From Acidovorax benzenivorans (GTDB lineage Bacteria > Pseudomonadota > Gammaproteobacteria > Burkholderiales > Burkholderiaceae_C): DNA of 64,000 nt. Under the pieces are notes generated by a model. It was given only the letters and a program-made list of their open reading frames with translations, ran no database searches and was not told the origin of the DNA. Shown here piece by piece: positions 28,528-38,067 of this stretch. The stretch spans positions 248,001 through 312,000 of the forward strand of contig NZ_JAPCKI010000004.1 in assembly GCF_028680575.1 (NCBI RefSeq). The letters run 5' to 3'. The position numbers were made by a program, and so were the translations under genes. The stretch's first letter is position 1; the number at the start of each line of letters is the position of its first letter.

Positions 28528-29430
28528 ATGCACCCAAGCCCCCCCGAAGCTCCTTCCGCGCTGCCAGCCTTTGTGCTGGCGTTGGCGCTTCTGGGCGCGC
28601 TCTCCGCTGGCGGTTGGCAGGCGTGGGTGCAGATGCGCATGGCTCCCAGCACGGTGCTCCAGGCTGGCGCTGAGGCCGCAGTGGCCAGCCCCAACAACGC
28701 CCGCACCGACCTGTCTGCCGTGAACATGCCCCCCGCCGCAGAATCGGGACCGGGCTGGGGCACACTCACCACTGCACAAAAACTGGCGCTGTATCCGCTG
28801 GCAGAGCGCTGGGCATTGATCAGCGAGGCCCAAAAACGTCGTTGGCTGGACCTGGCCATCAACTACCCCAGTCTTTCGGAAGAAGAACAAGGTAAGTTCC
28901 ACGACCGCATCACCGACTGGGCCAGCCTGAGTGCCCAACAACGCAACCAGGCGCGTTTGAACTACGCTGCCACCAAACGCCTGGCGAGAGACGATAAGCG
29001 GGCGCAATGGGAAGCCTACCAGGCCCTTACTGACGCCGAACGCAAGGCGTTGGCCTCCAAGGCAGCCCCCAACCCCCATGGCGCTGCCACGGCCCTGCGC
29101 CCTGTCTCGCCCAAAAAGCTGGTCCAGGTGCCAGCTGCAACACAAGCCAGCCCTGATCGACCCAACGCACCCAAGATCCCACCAGTGGTAGACCACTCGC
29201 CCCGCGTTGCAGGTCCAGTGCCTCAACCGACGACTCCTGCAGCGCCGGGCGCCACTCCAGTATCCTCGGCGCCAGCAGCCTCGCCTAGTGGCGTGGAAAC
29301 TGCGCCCGTGGCAATCCCCAGCGCGGTGCCTGCAGCGCTTCCGCCCCTGGGTGCTGGCGGAGCCGACAGCGCGAGCTCGTCCACCGCCCCCCCGGTAACA
29401 CCTGACACCTCCGGCCTGTATCCTCAGTAG
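28528..29430 (+). CDS. DUF3106 domain protein with Pro/Ala-rich tail
   Basis: About 300 residues. One N-terminal hydrophobic segment (ALPAFVLALALLGALSAGG, about 12-30) is a signal anchor. The DUF3106 region (about 85-170) is helical with repeats of the type 'LSEEEQGKFHDRITDWASLSAQQRNQAR', where LT/LS-x-x-(Q/E) units alternate with W. The last 120 residues are rich in Pro, Ala and Ser. It is probably periplasmic. It follows the DUF3619 gene by 20 bp in a conserved-looking operon. Function unknown. Confidence 0.8.
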   Translation: MHPSPPEAPSALPAFVLALALLGALSAGGWQAWVQMRMAPSTVLQAGAEAAVASPNNARTDLSAVNMPPAAESGPGWGTLTTAQKLALYPLAERWALISEAQKRRWLDLAINYPSLSEEEQGKFHDRITDWASLSAQQRNQARLNYAATKRLARDDKRAQWEAYQALTDAERKALASKAAPNPHGAATALRPVSPKKLVQVPAATQASPDRPNAPKIPPVVDHSPRVAGPVPQPTTPAAPGATPVSSAPAASPSGVETAPVAIPSAVPAALPPLGAGGADSASSSTAPPVTPDTSGLYPQ

Positions 29431-29468
29431 GTTTGCAACCTGCCCCGGCCCGACGGGCCTGACCTGGA

Positions 29469-30020
29469 ATGTCCGTTTCTCCCCCTCCCACCACGCCGCA
29501 GTCTGCGACCAACGCCCCGCGCGGCGCCCTGGCCGGCGCCCCTACTCCCAATCTGTGGCGGCGCATGGCTTGCTGGCTGTATGAAGGCATGCTGATGTTC
29601 GGCGTGGTCTTCATCGCCGGTTACCTGTTCGGCACGCTGAGTCAGACCCGCAATGCGATGGACAACCGCCATGCACTGCAGGCTTTTCTGTTCGTGGTGT
29701 TCGGCATTTATTTCACCTGGTTCTGGGCCAAGGGGCAGACCCTGGCGCAGAAAACCTGGCATATCCGCGTGGTGGGCACTGCGGGGCAACCCATCAGCCA
29801 GCCGCGCGCCCTGCTGCGCTATGTGTTGAGCTGGCTGTGGTTTTTGCCCCCGCTGGCAGCGATAGCGCCGTTTTCCCTGTCGGGGGGCGAGTCCGCCGTG
29901 ATCGTGTTGGGCTGGGTCGCCATCTGGGCACTGCTCAGCCGGTTTCACCCCACGCGGCAGTTCTGGCACGACGCGCTGGCCGGCACCCGGCTGGTGCACT
30001 ACGAAATCCCCAAAAAATAA
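29469..30020 (+). CDS. RDD-family membrane protein
   Basis: 183 residues with an RDD-type core: LWRRMACWLYEGMLMFGVVF, where the usual R-x-x-D is changed to R-x-x-C, then GIYFTWFWAKGQTLAQKTWHIRVV and FHPTRQFWHDALAGTRLV. Three to four transmembrane segments are visible (about 38-60, 72-92, 120-160). RDD proteins are of uncertain transport or assembly role. It is the fourth gene after the sigma factor and ends four bases before dgkA. Confidence 0.85.
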   Translation: MSVSPPPTTPQSATNAPRGALAGAPTPNLWRRMACWLYEGMLMFGVVFIAGYLFGTLSQTRNAMDNRHALQAFLFVVFGIYFTWFWAKGQTLAQKTWHIRVVGTAGQPISQPRALLRYVLSWLWFLPPLAAIAPFSLSGGESAVIVLGWVAIWALLSRFHPTRQFWHDALAGTRLVHYEIPKK

Positions 30021-30024
30021 GCGC

Positions 30025-30435
30025 ATGCAACCCTCCTCCCCTCATTCCGCCGCCCCGGCCAATCCCCAAAAGGCGCGCTCGGGTCTCAACCGCATCTGGC
30101 ACGCGGCGGGTTATTCCATGGAAGGGCTGCGGGCCGGTTGGAACGAAAAGGCTTTTCGCCAAGAGGCCATCGCCGCCATGGTGTTGCTGCCGCTGTCGCT
30201 CTGGCTGGGCCGCAGCTGGATGGAGGTGGCCTTGCTGGCGGGCTCCGTGGTCATCGTGATGATTGTGGAGCTGCTCAACACCGGCATCGAAACCGCCATC
30301 GACCGCATCGGGCCCGAATGGCACGACCTGTCTAAACGCGCCAAGGACATGGGCAGTGCAGCGGTTCTGCTGGCATTGCTGTTGTGCATCGGCATCTGGG
30401 CAGCGGCGTTATTTCAGAGGTTTTTCCATGGCTGA
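30025..30435 (+). CDS. dgkA: diacylglycerol kinase
   Basis: 136 residues; small trimeric membrane kinase that recycles diacylglycerol to phosphatidic acid. The family signature is ELLNTGIETAIDRIGPEWHDLSKRAKDMGSAAV (about 90-115), with catalytic Glu residues. Three transmembrane helices lie at about 50-68, 72-92 and 115-132. It overlaps the following LOG-family gene by eight bases. Confidence 0.95.
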   Translation: MQPSSPHSAAPANPQKARSGLNRIWHAAGYSMEGLRAGWNEKAFRQEAIAAMVLLPLSLWLGRSWMEVALLAGSVVIVMIVELLNTGIETAIDRIGPEWHDLSKRAKDMGSAAVLLALLLCIGIWAAALFQRFFHG

Positions 30436-31021
30436 ACCCACTTTTTCTGTGTGCGTGTATTGCGGATCGCGCCCCGGCGACAACGCCGCGTATGCCCAGG
30501 CGGCGCAGGCCGTAGGCCAATGGATTGGCGCCCACAACGGGCAACTGGTGTACGGCGGTGGCCGCAGTGGCCTCATGGGCACGGTGGCAGAAGCCACGCG
30601 CCTGGCGGGTGGCCGGGTGGTGGGGGTGATCCCTCAGGCGCTGGTGGACAAGGAACTGGCCAACCGCCAATGCGACGAGCTGCACATCGTGCAGACCATG
30701 CACGAACGCAAGGCGATGATGGCCGAGCGCAGCGATGCCTTCCTCGCACTGCCCGGCGGCATCGGCACGTTTGAAGAACTGTTTGAAGTGTGGACTTGGC
30801 GCCAGCTGGGCTACCACGACAAGCCGCTGGGCTTGCTGAATGTGGCGGGCTACTACGACGGCCTGCTGGGTTTCTTGCAAACCAGCGTGGCCAGTGGCTT
30901 CATGGGTGAATGGCAGATGGGCCTGTTGCATGCAAGCACCGATACCGAGGCGCTGCTGCGCACACTGGTGCAGGATTCAGGGCCCGATCAAGCGCCGGTA
31001 CCCTTGCGCTCTGTGATCTAA
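30428..31021 (+). CDS. LOG-family cytokinin-riboside-monophosphate phosphoribohydrolase
   Basis: 197 residues with a Rossmann-like fold. The diagnostic PGGIGTFEEL motif (family PGGxGTxxE) lies at about 117-126, and VYGGGRSGLMG and the Arg in HERKAMM are also conserved. The enzyme removes ribose 5-phosphate from AMP-type nucleotides. In bacteria of this kind the physiological role is mostly unknown. The ATG is inside the dgkA 3' end, so they are translationally coupled. Confidence 0.93.
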   Translation: MAEPTFSVCVYCGSRPGDNAAYAQAAQAVGQWIGAHNGQLVYGGGRSGLMGTVAEATRLAGGRVVGVIPQALVDKELANRQCDELHIVQTMHERKAMMAERSDAFLALPGGIGTFEELFEVWTWRQLGYHDKPLGLLNVAGYYDGLLGFLQTSVASGFMGEWQMGLLHASTDTEALLRTLVQDSGPDQAPVPLRSVI

Positions 31022-31137
31022 CCCTCCTGCACTCCGAAACCGGCGTGCCCCAAGCGAGGGACGCCTAGCAAGGGCCACCCCGCAGCAAGGGCGCCCTATC
31101 CACTCGGGGCAAGGCGCTTAACGACTTCTGGGGAACC

Positions 31138-31530
<393 letters not shown>

Positions 31531-33189
31531 TCATGCCCTGAATTTGCTGGTGATAGGGTAACGCCAGTCCTTGCCAAAGCTGCGGCGCGTGACACGAATC
31601 CCTACTGGCGCCTGGCGGCGTTTGTACTCGTTGAGCTTGATCAGGCGCGTCACGCGCTCGACATCGGCCCGGGCGAAACCGCTGGCGATGATGGACTCGA
31701 TGGGCTCATCGTTTTCCATGTAGCGGGCCACGATGGCGTCCAGCACCTCATACGGAGGCAGGCTGTCCTGGTCTTTCTGGTCGGGCCGTAGCTCGGCACT
31801 GGGCGGGCGGGTGATGATGCGCTCAGGGATGGGGCTTGTGCAGGTGCCATACGGGTCGTTGGCGTTGCGCCAGCGGGCCAGGTCAAACACCCGGGTCTTG
31901 GCCACGTCCTTGATCACGGCAAAGCCGCCGGCCATGTCGCCGTACAGCGTGCAGTAGCCGGTAGACATCTCGCTCTTGTTACCCGTGGTCAGCACGATGG
32001 AGCCGAACTTGTTGGACAGCGCCATCAGCAGCGTGCCCCGGATGCGCGCCTGCAGGTTTTCTTCGGTGGTGTCTTCGGGCAGCCCGGCGAATTCGGTGGC
32101 CAATGCGGCCTTGAAGGCCTCGAACTGCGGCTTGATGGAGATCTCGTCATAGCGCACGCCCATGCGGGTGGCCATGTCGCGCGCGTCGATCCAGCTGATG
32201 TCGGCGGTGTAGGGCGACGGCATCATCACCGTGCGGACCTTGTCGGCGCCCAGCGCGTCCACCGCAATTGCCAGCACCAGCGCCGAATCGATGCCACCCG
32301 ACAGCCCCAGTAGCGCGCCGGGAAAGCCGTTCTTGCCCACGTAGTCACGCACGCCCAGCACCAGGGCGTCCCACAGGTCGGCCTCCAGGCTTTTCTCCGG
32401 GGCCACCTCTGCTTCAATTTTGATAGCTGCTTGCGCTTGATGGATCTTTGCAAACACCAGTTTTTCTTCAAATCCCGGTCCCCGGCAGGCCACCGAGCCG
32501 TCGGTGTTGAGCGCGAACGAGCGGCCTTCAAACACGACCTCATCCTGGCCACCGACGAGATGGGCATACACCAGCGGCAAACCCGTCTCGGCCACACGCT
32601 CGCGCATGGTCGCTTCGCGCTCGGCGCTTTTGCCCAAATGGAACGGCGATGCGTTGATGACCGCCAGCAGTTGTGCACCCGCCGCAGCGGCATCGCGCGC
32701 GGGGGTGGCAAACCAGGCGTCTTCGCACACCAGCACGCCCACCTTCATGCCATCCACCTCGAACACGCAGGGCTTGCTGCCCGCCACAAAGTAGCGGCGC
32801 TCATCAAACACCTGGTAGTTGGGCAGTTCGCGCTTGGCGTAGGTCTGCTCGACGTGCCCGTCGCGCACCACGCTGGCGGCATTGAAGCAGACACTGAAAG
32901 CCTGGGCGCCAGGGGCCACGGCCTGCGGGTGGCCCAGCACGATGGCCAGGCCTTTCAACCCCGCAGTCTCGCGGGCCACGGTTTTCACGGCATCATCACA
33001 GGCCGCAATGAAGGCGGGGCGCAGGAACAGGTCTTCGGCCGCATAGCCGCAAATCGCCAGCTCGGGCGTCAGCAGCAACCGCGCCCCCTGGGCATAAGCC
33101 TCGCGGGCCGCCGCAATGATCTTTTGGGCGTTGCCGGGCATATCGCCCACGACAAAGTTGAGCTGCGCAGTGCAAATGGAGAGCGTCAT
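31531..33189 (-). CDS. nadE: glutamine-dependent NAD+ synthetase
   Basis: 552 residues, a two-domain NadE. The N-terminal nitrilase-fold glutaminase (about 1-240) has the Glu-Lys-Cys triad: LTPELAICGY, KRELPNY and VCEDAWF. The C-terminal ATP-pyrophosphatase (about 270-552) has LGLSGGIDSALVLAI and TGNKSEMSTGYCTLYGD. The linker between them (about 239-259, VFAKIHQAQAAIKIEAE) is encoded by an interspersed element. The gene is followed by glnB, whose product is known to bind NadE2-type enzymes in other Proteobacteria. Confidence 0.95.
   Translation of the reverse strand: MTLSICTAQLNFVVGDMPGNAQKIIAAAREAYAQGARLLLTPELAICGYAAEDLFLRPAFIAACDDAVKTVARETAGLKGLAIVLGHPQAVAPGAQAFSVCFNAASVVRDGHVEQTYAKRELPNYQVFDERRYFVAGSKPCVFEVDGMKVGVLVCEDAWFATPARDAAAAGAQLLAVINASPFHLGKSAEREATMRERVAETGLPLVYAHLVGGQDEVVFEGRSFALNTDGSVACRGPGFEEKLVFAKIHQAQAAIKIEAEVAPEKSLEADLWDALVLGVRDYVGKNGFPGALLGLSGGIDSALVLAIAVDALGADKVRTVMMPSPYTADISWIDARDMATRMGVRYDEISIKPQFEAFKAALATEFAGLPEDTTEENLQARIRGTLLMALSNKFGSIVLTTGNKSEMSTGYCTLYGDMAGGFAVIKDVAKTRVFDLARWRNANDPYGTCTSPIPERIITRPPSAELRPDQKDQDSLPPYEVLDAIVARYMENDEPIESIIASGFARADVERVTRLIKLNEYKRRQAPVGIRVTRRSFGKDWRYPITSKFRA
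32413..32472 (+). repeat. interspersed element, copy 5, in frame inside nadE
   Basis: The plus strand reads TTTTGATAGCTGCTTGCGCTTGATGGATC and then diverges from the consensus. In nadE frame (minus) it encodes about 20 residues, including HQAQAAIKIE, in the interdomain linker. Confidence 0.75.
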
Positions 33190-33269
33190 GGAACTGGAAT
33201 CGGCCCCTGCGGCCAGGTTGAATACCGCCGTTGCAGGCCCACTATCAAGGGAGCATCACAGGGGCCTGC

Positions 33270-34520
33270 ATGGCTGAAGCTGCCATTATCGCCCGCGTAC
33301 TCCCCTCCGTGCTGGAGGTGGACGCTGACGCCTGGAACCGCCTGCTGGTGCAGCAAAGCCACCCCACGCCCTTCATGCAGCACGAGTACCTGGCCGCCCT
33401 GGAAAGCAGCGGCAGCGCCACGCCGCGCACCGGCTGGACGCCCCGCTTCATGACGCTGTGGGACGGCGACACCCTGGTAGCCGCTTGCCCGCTGTACCTT
33501 AAAAGCCATTCATATGGCGAATACGTCTTTGACTGGGCCTGGGCCAGCGCCTACGAGCAGCACGGCGTGCCCTACTACCCCAAGGCCGTCATTGCCGTGC
33601 CCTTCACTCCCGTACCGGGCAGCCGCCTGCTGGCAGGTGATGCCGCCACACGCGCCCTGCTGGTGCAGGCGGTGTGCCAGTGGTGTGAGCAAGAGAACGT
33701 GTCGTCCGTGCATGTGCTGTTTGCCAGCGACGATGATGTGCTGACCAGCGCGCAGCAAGACCTGATGCTGCGGCACACCGTGCAGTTTCACTGGAAGAAT
33801 GAGCCGCCCACGCTCCCTTTGGCCCAGGGCGTAGGGGCTGCCGACGGTGACAGCCTGCGCTACCAGGACTTCGACCACTTCCTCGCCAGCCTGTCGCAAG
33901 ACAAACGCAAGAAGATCCGCCAGGAGCGTCGGCGCGTGGCCGATGCCGGTGTCACCTTCCGCTGGTCACGCGGGGCAGACATCAGCGCTGCGGACTGGGA
34001 CTTTTTCTACCGCTGCTACGAGCGCACCTACCTGGAGCACGGCAACCCGCCCTACCTCACGCGCGACTTCTTTGCCCGCATGGCGGCGCACATGCCCGAG
34101 GCTTGGCTGCTGTTTGTGGGGGAACGGGACGGGCGACCTATTGCTAGCAGTTTGATAGCTATTGGCGCATATGGATCTTGCGCCCGAGGCCAAAAAGGCC
34201 TTGAATCAGCCCCCGAACTGGTGGCCTATGGCCGCTACTGGGGTGCACTGGAGCGTGTGGACTGCCTGCACTTTGAGGCCTGCTACTACCAGCCGCTGCA
34301 GTGGTGTATCGCCCATGGTGCCGTGCGCTTTGAAGGGGGTGCCCAGGGCGAGCACAAGATGGCCCGCGCCCTGCTGCCCGTGCAGGCCACCAGCACGCAC
34401 TGGCTGGCGCACCCGGCGTTTGCAGAGGCGGTGCAACGCTTTCTGGACCGCGAGGGCGCTGGCGTGGAGGACTACCTGGAGTCCTTGCACCAGCGCCTTC
34501 CGTTCAAACAAACGCCGTAG
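33270..34520 (+). CDS. FemAB/GNAT-type acyltransferase (PF04339-like)
   Basis: About 416 residues. Family patterns include LPSVLEVDADAWNRL, PFMQHEYLAALE, PLYLKSHSYGEYVFDWAWA, LSQDKRKKIRQERRRV, FYRCYERTY and CLHFEACYYQPLQWCIAHG. These peptidogalycan-like proteins resemble FemX aminoacyl transferases, but the substrate is not established. The C-terminal GNAT domain carries about 20 extra residues (IAIGAYGSCARGQKG) from an interspersed element, just before LVAYGRYWG. The gene is divergent from nadE; start ATG 33270. Confidence 0.87.
   Translation: MAEAAIIARVLPSVLEVDADAWNRLLVQQSHPTPFMQHEYLAALESSGSATPRTGWTPRFMTLWDGDTLVAACPLYLKSHSYGEYVFDWAWASAYEQHGVPYYPKAVIAVPFTPVPGSRLLAGDAATRALLVQAVCQWCEQENVSSVHVLFASDDDVLTSAQQDLMLRHTVQFHWKNEPPTLPLAQGVGAADGDSLRYQDFDHFLASLSQDKRKKIRQERRRVADAGVTFRWSRGADISAADWDFFYRCYERTYLEHGNPPYLTRDFFARMAAHMPEAWLLFVGERDGRPIASSLIAIGAYGSCARGQKGLESAPELVAYGRYWGALERVDCLHFEACYYQPLQWCIAHGAVRFEGGAQGEHKMARALLPVQATSTHWLAHPAFAEAVQRFLDREGAGVEDYLESLHQRLPFKQTP
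34149..34206 (+). repeat. interspersed element, copy 6, in frame inside the FemAB-like gene
   Basis: Reads GTTTGATAGCTATTGGCGCAT, ATGGATCTTGCGCCCGAGGCC and AAAAAGGCCTTGAAT. It keeps both the GATAGCT start and the GAGGCC..TTGAA end of the family. It is translated in frame without a stop. Confidence 0.8.
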
Positions 34521-34586
34521 GGCTGCGCTGTACCTGTATTGCGTGCACAGCGCATCAGGCAATGCGGTTGTCCGCAGTTCAGCAGT

Positions 34587-36752
34587 TCAGAACGACTCCC
34601 AATCGTCGTCCCCTGCAGCACTCGTGACCTTGGGGCGAGGCGCACTGGCCAGCGCAGCAGGCTGTGCCGGCCGGGGCGCCGCAGCCTGGGACGAACCGGC
34701 CAGGCGCACCTTCAGCTCCTTGGCCAGTTGGATCACCGCTGTGGCGACCTTTTGCGAAGCGCGGGAGAAGGCGGTGTCGTTGGCCAGCTGCTTTTCTGCG
34801 TGGTCGTAGGCGCCCTGGTTGATCAGGCGAGCGACCTTGCCCGCCTCTTCATGGAACTGGCGGTGTGAATCCAGCAGGTTCACAAAGGACGGTTTGCCAC
34901 CGTATTGCGAAGCACCGGCGCCGTGCAGCCATTTGCCCAGTTCGCAGCAATCGTCCCGGCCCACAGTGTCCGCGTCCAGGTGTTCCTTTTGGGTGACGGC
35001 TGTGCGCAGCTTGGCGCGCCAGTTGGCATGGGCCTGAATGGCTGTGTCCAGGTTGATGCTTAGCGCAGCGCCCGCGCTGCCACCAGTGGCGGCACCGATG
35101 GCCCGGGTGGATGGCAACGGTGCATAGGCTGGTGCGGCCCCCACACGCCCCACCGGAGCGAAGGACGCACGCTGCGCGCCGCCGTTTGCCCCGTGGCTGG
35201 TCATCGCACCCTGAGTGCTGAGCTTGAAAAACGCCACGGTGCTCACCAGGTCCTGCGCCTGGTTGTTGAGACTGCTGGCGGCTGCGGCCATTTCCTCCAC
35301 CAGGGCCGCGTTCTGCTGGGTGACCTGGTCCATCTGCGTCACGGCCTCGCCCACCTGGGTCACGCCTTGGCTCTGCTCGGAGCTGGCTGCGCTGATCTCG
35401 CCCATCAGGTCCGTCACACGTTTGATGGAGCCCACCACCTCGGTCATCGTCGCGCCAGCCTGATCGACCAGCGTGGTGCCTGCGGTCACACGCTCCACGC
35501 TGTCGTTGATCAGGGTTTTGATCTGCTTGGCCGCATCGGCCGAGCGGCCCGCCAGGCTGCGCACTTCGGTGGCCACCACCGCAAAGCCCCGGCCCTGCTC
35601 ACCCGCACGCGCTGCCTCCACCGCCGCGTTGAGCGCGAGGATGTTGGTCTGGAAGGCAATACCGTCGATCACGCCAATGATGTCGGCGATCTTGCTGCTG
35701 CTGTCGTGGATGCCCTTCATGGTGTCCACCACCTGGCTCACCACCTCGCCGCCATGCACGGCCACCGACGACGCACTCTGCGCGAGCTGGTTGGCCTGGC
35801 GCGCGTTGTCGGCGTTCTGGCGCACGGTCGAATTGAGTTGCTCCATCGACGCTGCGGTTTGCTGCAGGGCGCTGGCCTGCTGCTCGGTGCGTGCGCTCAG
35901 GTCGTTGTTGCCCTGGGCGATCTCGGACGACGCCGTGGCCACGCTTTCGGAGCCCGAGCGCACATGTCCCACGATGCGTGAGAGGTTCTGCTGCATTTCG
36001 TCCAGCGAGCGCAGCAGTTGGGCCATCTCATTGCTGCCATTGCCCGCATCGGGAATGTGAACCGACAGGTTGCCGTGGCTGATTTCGCCAGCCGCCTGCA
36101 CGGCCCGCTGCACGGGGCCCACGATGGAGCGTGTGGTCCAAAGCGCAAACAAAGCCCCCAGCACCAACGACACCACCGCACCCAGCGCCAGCACCCATTG
36201 GCTGGTGCCTGCCGCCTGAATGATGCTGTCTTCAAAATTATCCAGCTGCTTGTGCGTGTTGTCCGCCACATTGGCCAGCGACTGCAGGTAGGTGGCCGCC
36301 AAGGGCTTGAGGTCGCTGTCCACCAGCGCAAACACGTCTTCACCGGCCTTCTTGCGCTCCAGCAACTTGGCGCGCGCGCCCACATAGGCGGTGCGCGCGG
36401 CCGCCACGCGCTCCATCAGCGCCTTTTCGGTGGGATCGTCCACCAGTGCTTCCAGCTTTTTCTGCGCCTCGCTGGCCCGTTGGGATGTGGCAGCCATATC
36501 GGCCGTCAGCGACTGGATATAGCCCGCATCAGTGGCTTTGAGCGACGCCGATGCGCGCACCCAGTTCAGGTCAATGGCCGCTTTCCACTCTTGCGCCAGG
36601 GCGTTGCGCTCCATCTCGACAGTGGCAATGCGACTGCTCGCATCCTTGAGGACGGCCAGCCGCCAGACACCGGTGACGGCGATCACGGCAGTGATCAACA
36701 AGACAAGGCCAAAGGCCAGGCTCAGGCGCGCTCCGATTTTGAGGTTATTCAT
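34587..36752 (-). CDS. methyl-accepting chemotaxis protein with CZB domain
   Basis: 721 residues. Order: N-terminal TM helix (about 7-30), a four-helix-type periplasmic sensor (about 35-190), a second TM (about 188-212), HAMP, and the signalling hairpin with [26 protein letters not shown] at its tip. A CZB domain follows at about 600-670, with [13 protein letters not shown] and SHRQFHEE supplying the three-His/one-Cys zinc site, a sensor of zinc or hypochlorous acid in known cases. It ends DDDWESF, like the CheR-binding NWETF of Tar/Tsr. The ligand of the periplasmic part is unknown. Confidence 0.93.
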   Translation of the reverse strand: MNNLKIGARLSLAFGLVLLITAVIAVTGVWRLAVLKDASSRIATVEMERNALAQEWKAAIDLNWVRASASLKATDAGYIQSLTADMAATSQRASEAQKKLEALVDDPTEKALMERVAAARTAYVGARAKLLERKKAGEDVFALVDSDLKPLAATYLQSLANVADNTHKQLDNFEDSIIQAAGTSQWVLALGAVVSLVLGALFALWTTRSIVGPVQRAVQAAGEISHGNLSVHIPDAGNGSNEMAQLLRSLDEMQQNLSRIVGHVRSGSESVATASSEIAQGNNDLSARTEQQASALQQTAASMEQLNSTVRQNADNARQANQLAQSASSVAVHGGEVVSQVVDTMKGIHDSSSKIADIIGVIDGIAFQTNILALNAAVEAARAGEQGRGFAVVATEVRSLAGRSADAAKQIKTLINDSVERVTAGTTLVDQAGATMTEVVGSIKRVTDLMGEISAASSEQSQGVTQVGEAVTQMDQVTQQNAALVEEMAAAASSLNNQAQDLVSTVAFFKLSTQGAMTSHGANGGAQRASFAPVGRVGAAPAYAPLPSTRAIGAATGGSAGAALSINLDTAIQAHANWRAKLRTAVTQKEHLDADTVGRDDCCELGKWLHGAGASQYGGKPSFVNLLDSHRQFHEEAGKVARLINQGAYDHAEKQLANDTAFSRASQKVATAVIQLAKELKVRLAGSSQAAAPRPAQPAALASAPRPKVTSAAGDDDWESF

Positions 36753-37258
36753 AAGCTCTTTCGTGGGATTTATAGGTTTTTGTCAGCCGTTGACGCACAG
36801 CGACCGGCTCTTGCGCCGTGACCAGCGACCGTCAGGACGTGGTGTCGAGTCTGGATGCTTTCGCAATTATATTGCAATTATGATAAAAATGATTTTATCA
36901 TTTTGTAAAAAGAAACGCTGACGTGGATGGCGCAGATGGCAAAGGCCACAGCGACCAAGAGCGTCCTTGTTACCAAGCCTGGTGCCGCTCAGACGGCCCC
37001 AAGCGCACCAGACCTTTTGCGCACTGCAGACGGGCGATGTGCCCTGAAATACTGGGCGGCGGCGCTGCACAGAGCGGTTGCCCAATCACAACGAGTCTAT
37101 GCCTCCAGGAGGGGCACAAATCTCACAAATGGTGCGCCCCTTGCTCCAAGTCAAAAGCCGCCTTTCCTACCGTCGTCACCACCTGCCGTCACAGGCTAAG
37201 CAAAGGCCACTACGCGACTACGCAGCTACGCGCCCCCTGAGAGAGCATCAAAACGTTC
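36753..37258. other. 506-bp intergenic region between the CZB receptor and cheW
   Basis: The first 170 bp hold the AT-rich control region described separately. The rest (36921-37258) is of ordinary GC content. An open frame at 36927-37199 has no recognisable domain, no good ribosome site and no homology I can name, so I do not call it a gene. Confidence 0.5.
36866..36901 (-). promoter_or_regulatory. AT-rich promoter with inverted repeat upstream of the CZB receptor
   Basis: Minus-strand TATAAT (36871-36866) is a perfect -10. Where a -35 would lie there is no consensus, but a perfect inverted repeat, ATGATAAAA-N4-TTTTATCAT (36880-36901), covers that position. Two direct copies of GCAATTAT (36863, 36874) overlap the -10. 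The layout suggests an activator- or repressor-controlled promoter. It lies about 110 bp before the start codon. Confidence 0.5.
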
Positions 37259-37798
37259 TTACCCCTGGGCGACTTTGCTCACCAGCCCTATTTCGTCACT
37301 GCTGAGCAGTGCCTCGATGTCCATCACGATCAGCATGCGCTCGCCCACACTCGCAATGCCGGTGACAAAGGCCGGGTCCACATGGCCCTGCCGCTCAAAC
37401 TGGGGAGTGGGCTTGATGAGATCGGGCGTGAGTGAGACCACATCGGCCACCGCATCCACCACCGCGCCAATCACGGTAGCGCCGATGTCCAGAATGATGA
37501 CCACGGTGAAATCGGTGTAGCTGGCCTCGGGGCACTGCAGCTTCACGCGCAGGTCCAGGATAGGGACGATTCGGCCGCGCAGGTCGATCACACCCTTGAT
37601 GAAGTCGGGCGAATGCGCCAGGCGCGTGGGCCGCTCGTACGAGCGGATCTCTTGCACACGCAGGATGTCGATGCCGTATTCCTCCGCGCCCAGGCGAAAG
37701 GTCAGGAATTCACGCGCAGCTGCGGTGGGGCTGGTTGCCACCACGCGGGGCGCGGGACGGGCAGCAGCGGGGACGGCAGTATCGGCAATAGCGGTCAT
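37259..37798 (-). CDS. cheW: chemotaxis coupling protein CheW
   Basis: 179 residues. After a 30-residue Ala/Pro-rich start comes the CheW SH3-like double barrel: REFLTFRLGAEEYGIDILRVQEIRSYERPTRLAHSPDFIKGVIDLRGRIVPILDLR pattern (given here in part: EFLTFRLGAEEYGI and GVIDLRGRIVPILDLR). It couples receptors to CheA. No cheA or flagellar gene is in the window. It lies upstream of, and on the same strand as, the CZB receptor, but 506 bp away. Confidence 0.94.
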   Translation of the reverse strand: MTAIADTAVPAAARPAPRVVATSPTAAAREFLTFRLGAEEYGIDILRVQEIRSYERPTRLAHSPDFIKGVIDLRGRIVPILDLRVKLQCPEASYTDFTVVIILDIGATVIGAVVDAVADVVSLTPDLIKPTPQFERQGHVDPAFVTGIASVGERMLIVMDIEALLSSDEIGLVSKVAQG

Positions 37799-38067
37799 GG
37801 CACGGGCTTTCAGGCGGTTGGAGGGATGCGGACTGCGCCAGAACGCGATGAACGCAAAAGCTATCCAAAGCATAGCAGCGCATGGTTGAAAAATATGACA
37901 TTTATTGACAATCTCCCAGGCCATCGGAAGGGCACTACACCTGGCACGGGCCAGGGCAATTGGAGAGCTTGCTCCATTTCGCGCCCTGCCTTGGTGCGCA
38001 AAAACTGCTACCGTCGCACCACCGTCCTGCCTTGCCCGGCAGGCGCCCGTTTTGGAACGACGACTTG

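Noticed and set aside
36880-36901. Possible Fur box in the AT-rich repeat
   Set aside because: The half-sites TGATAAA/TTTATCA are too far apart for the 7-1-7 Fur arrangement.
36927-37199. 90-codon open frame between cheW and the CZB receptor
   Set aside because: No ribosome site, domain or familiar motif; may be chance.
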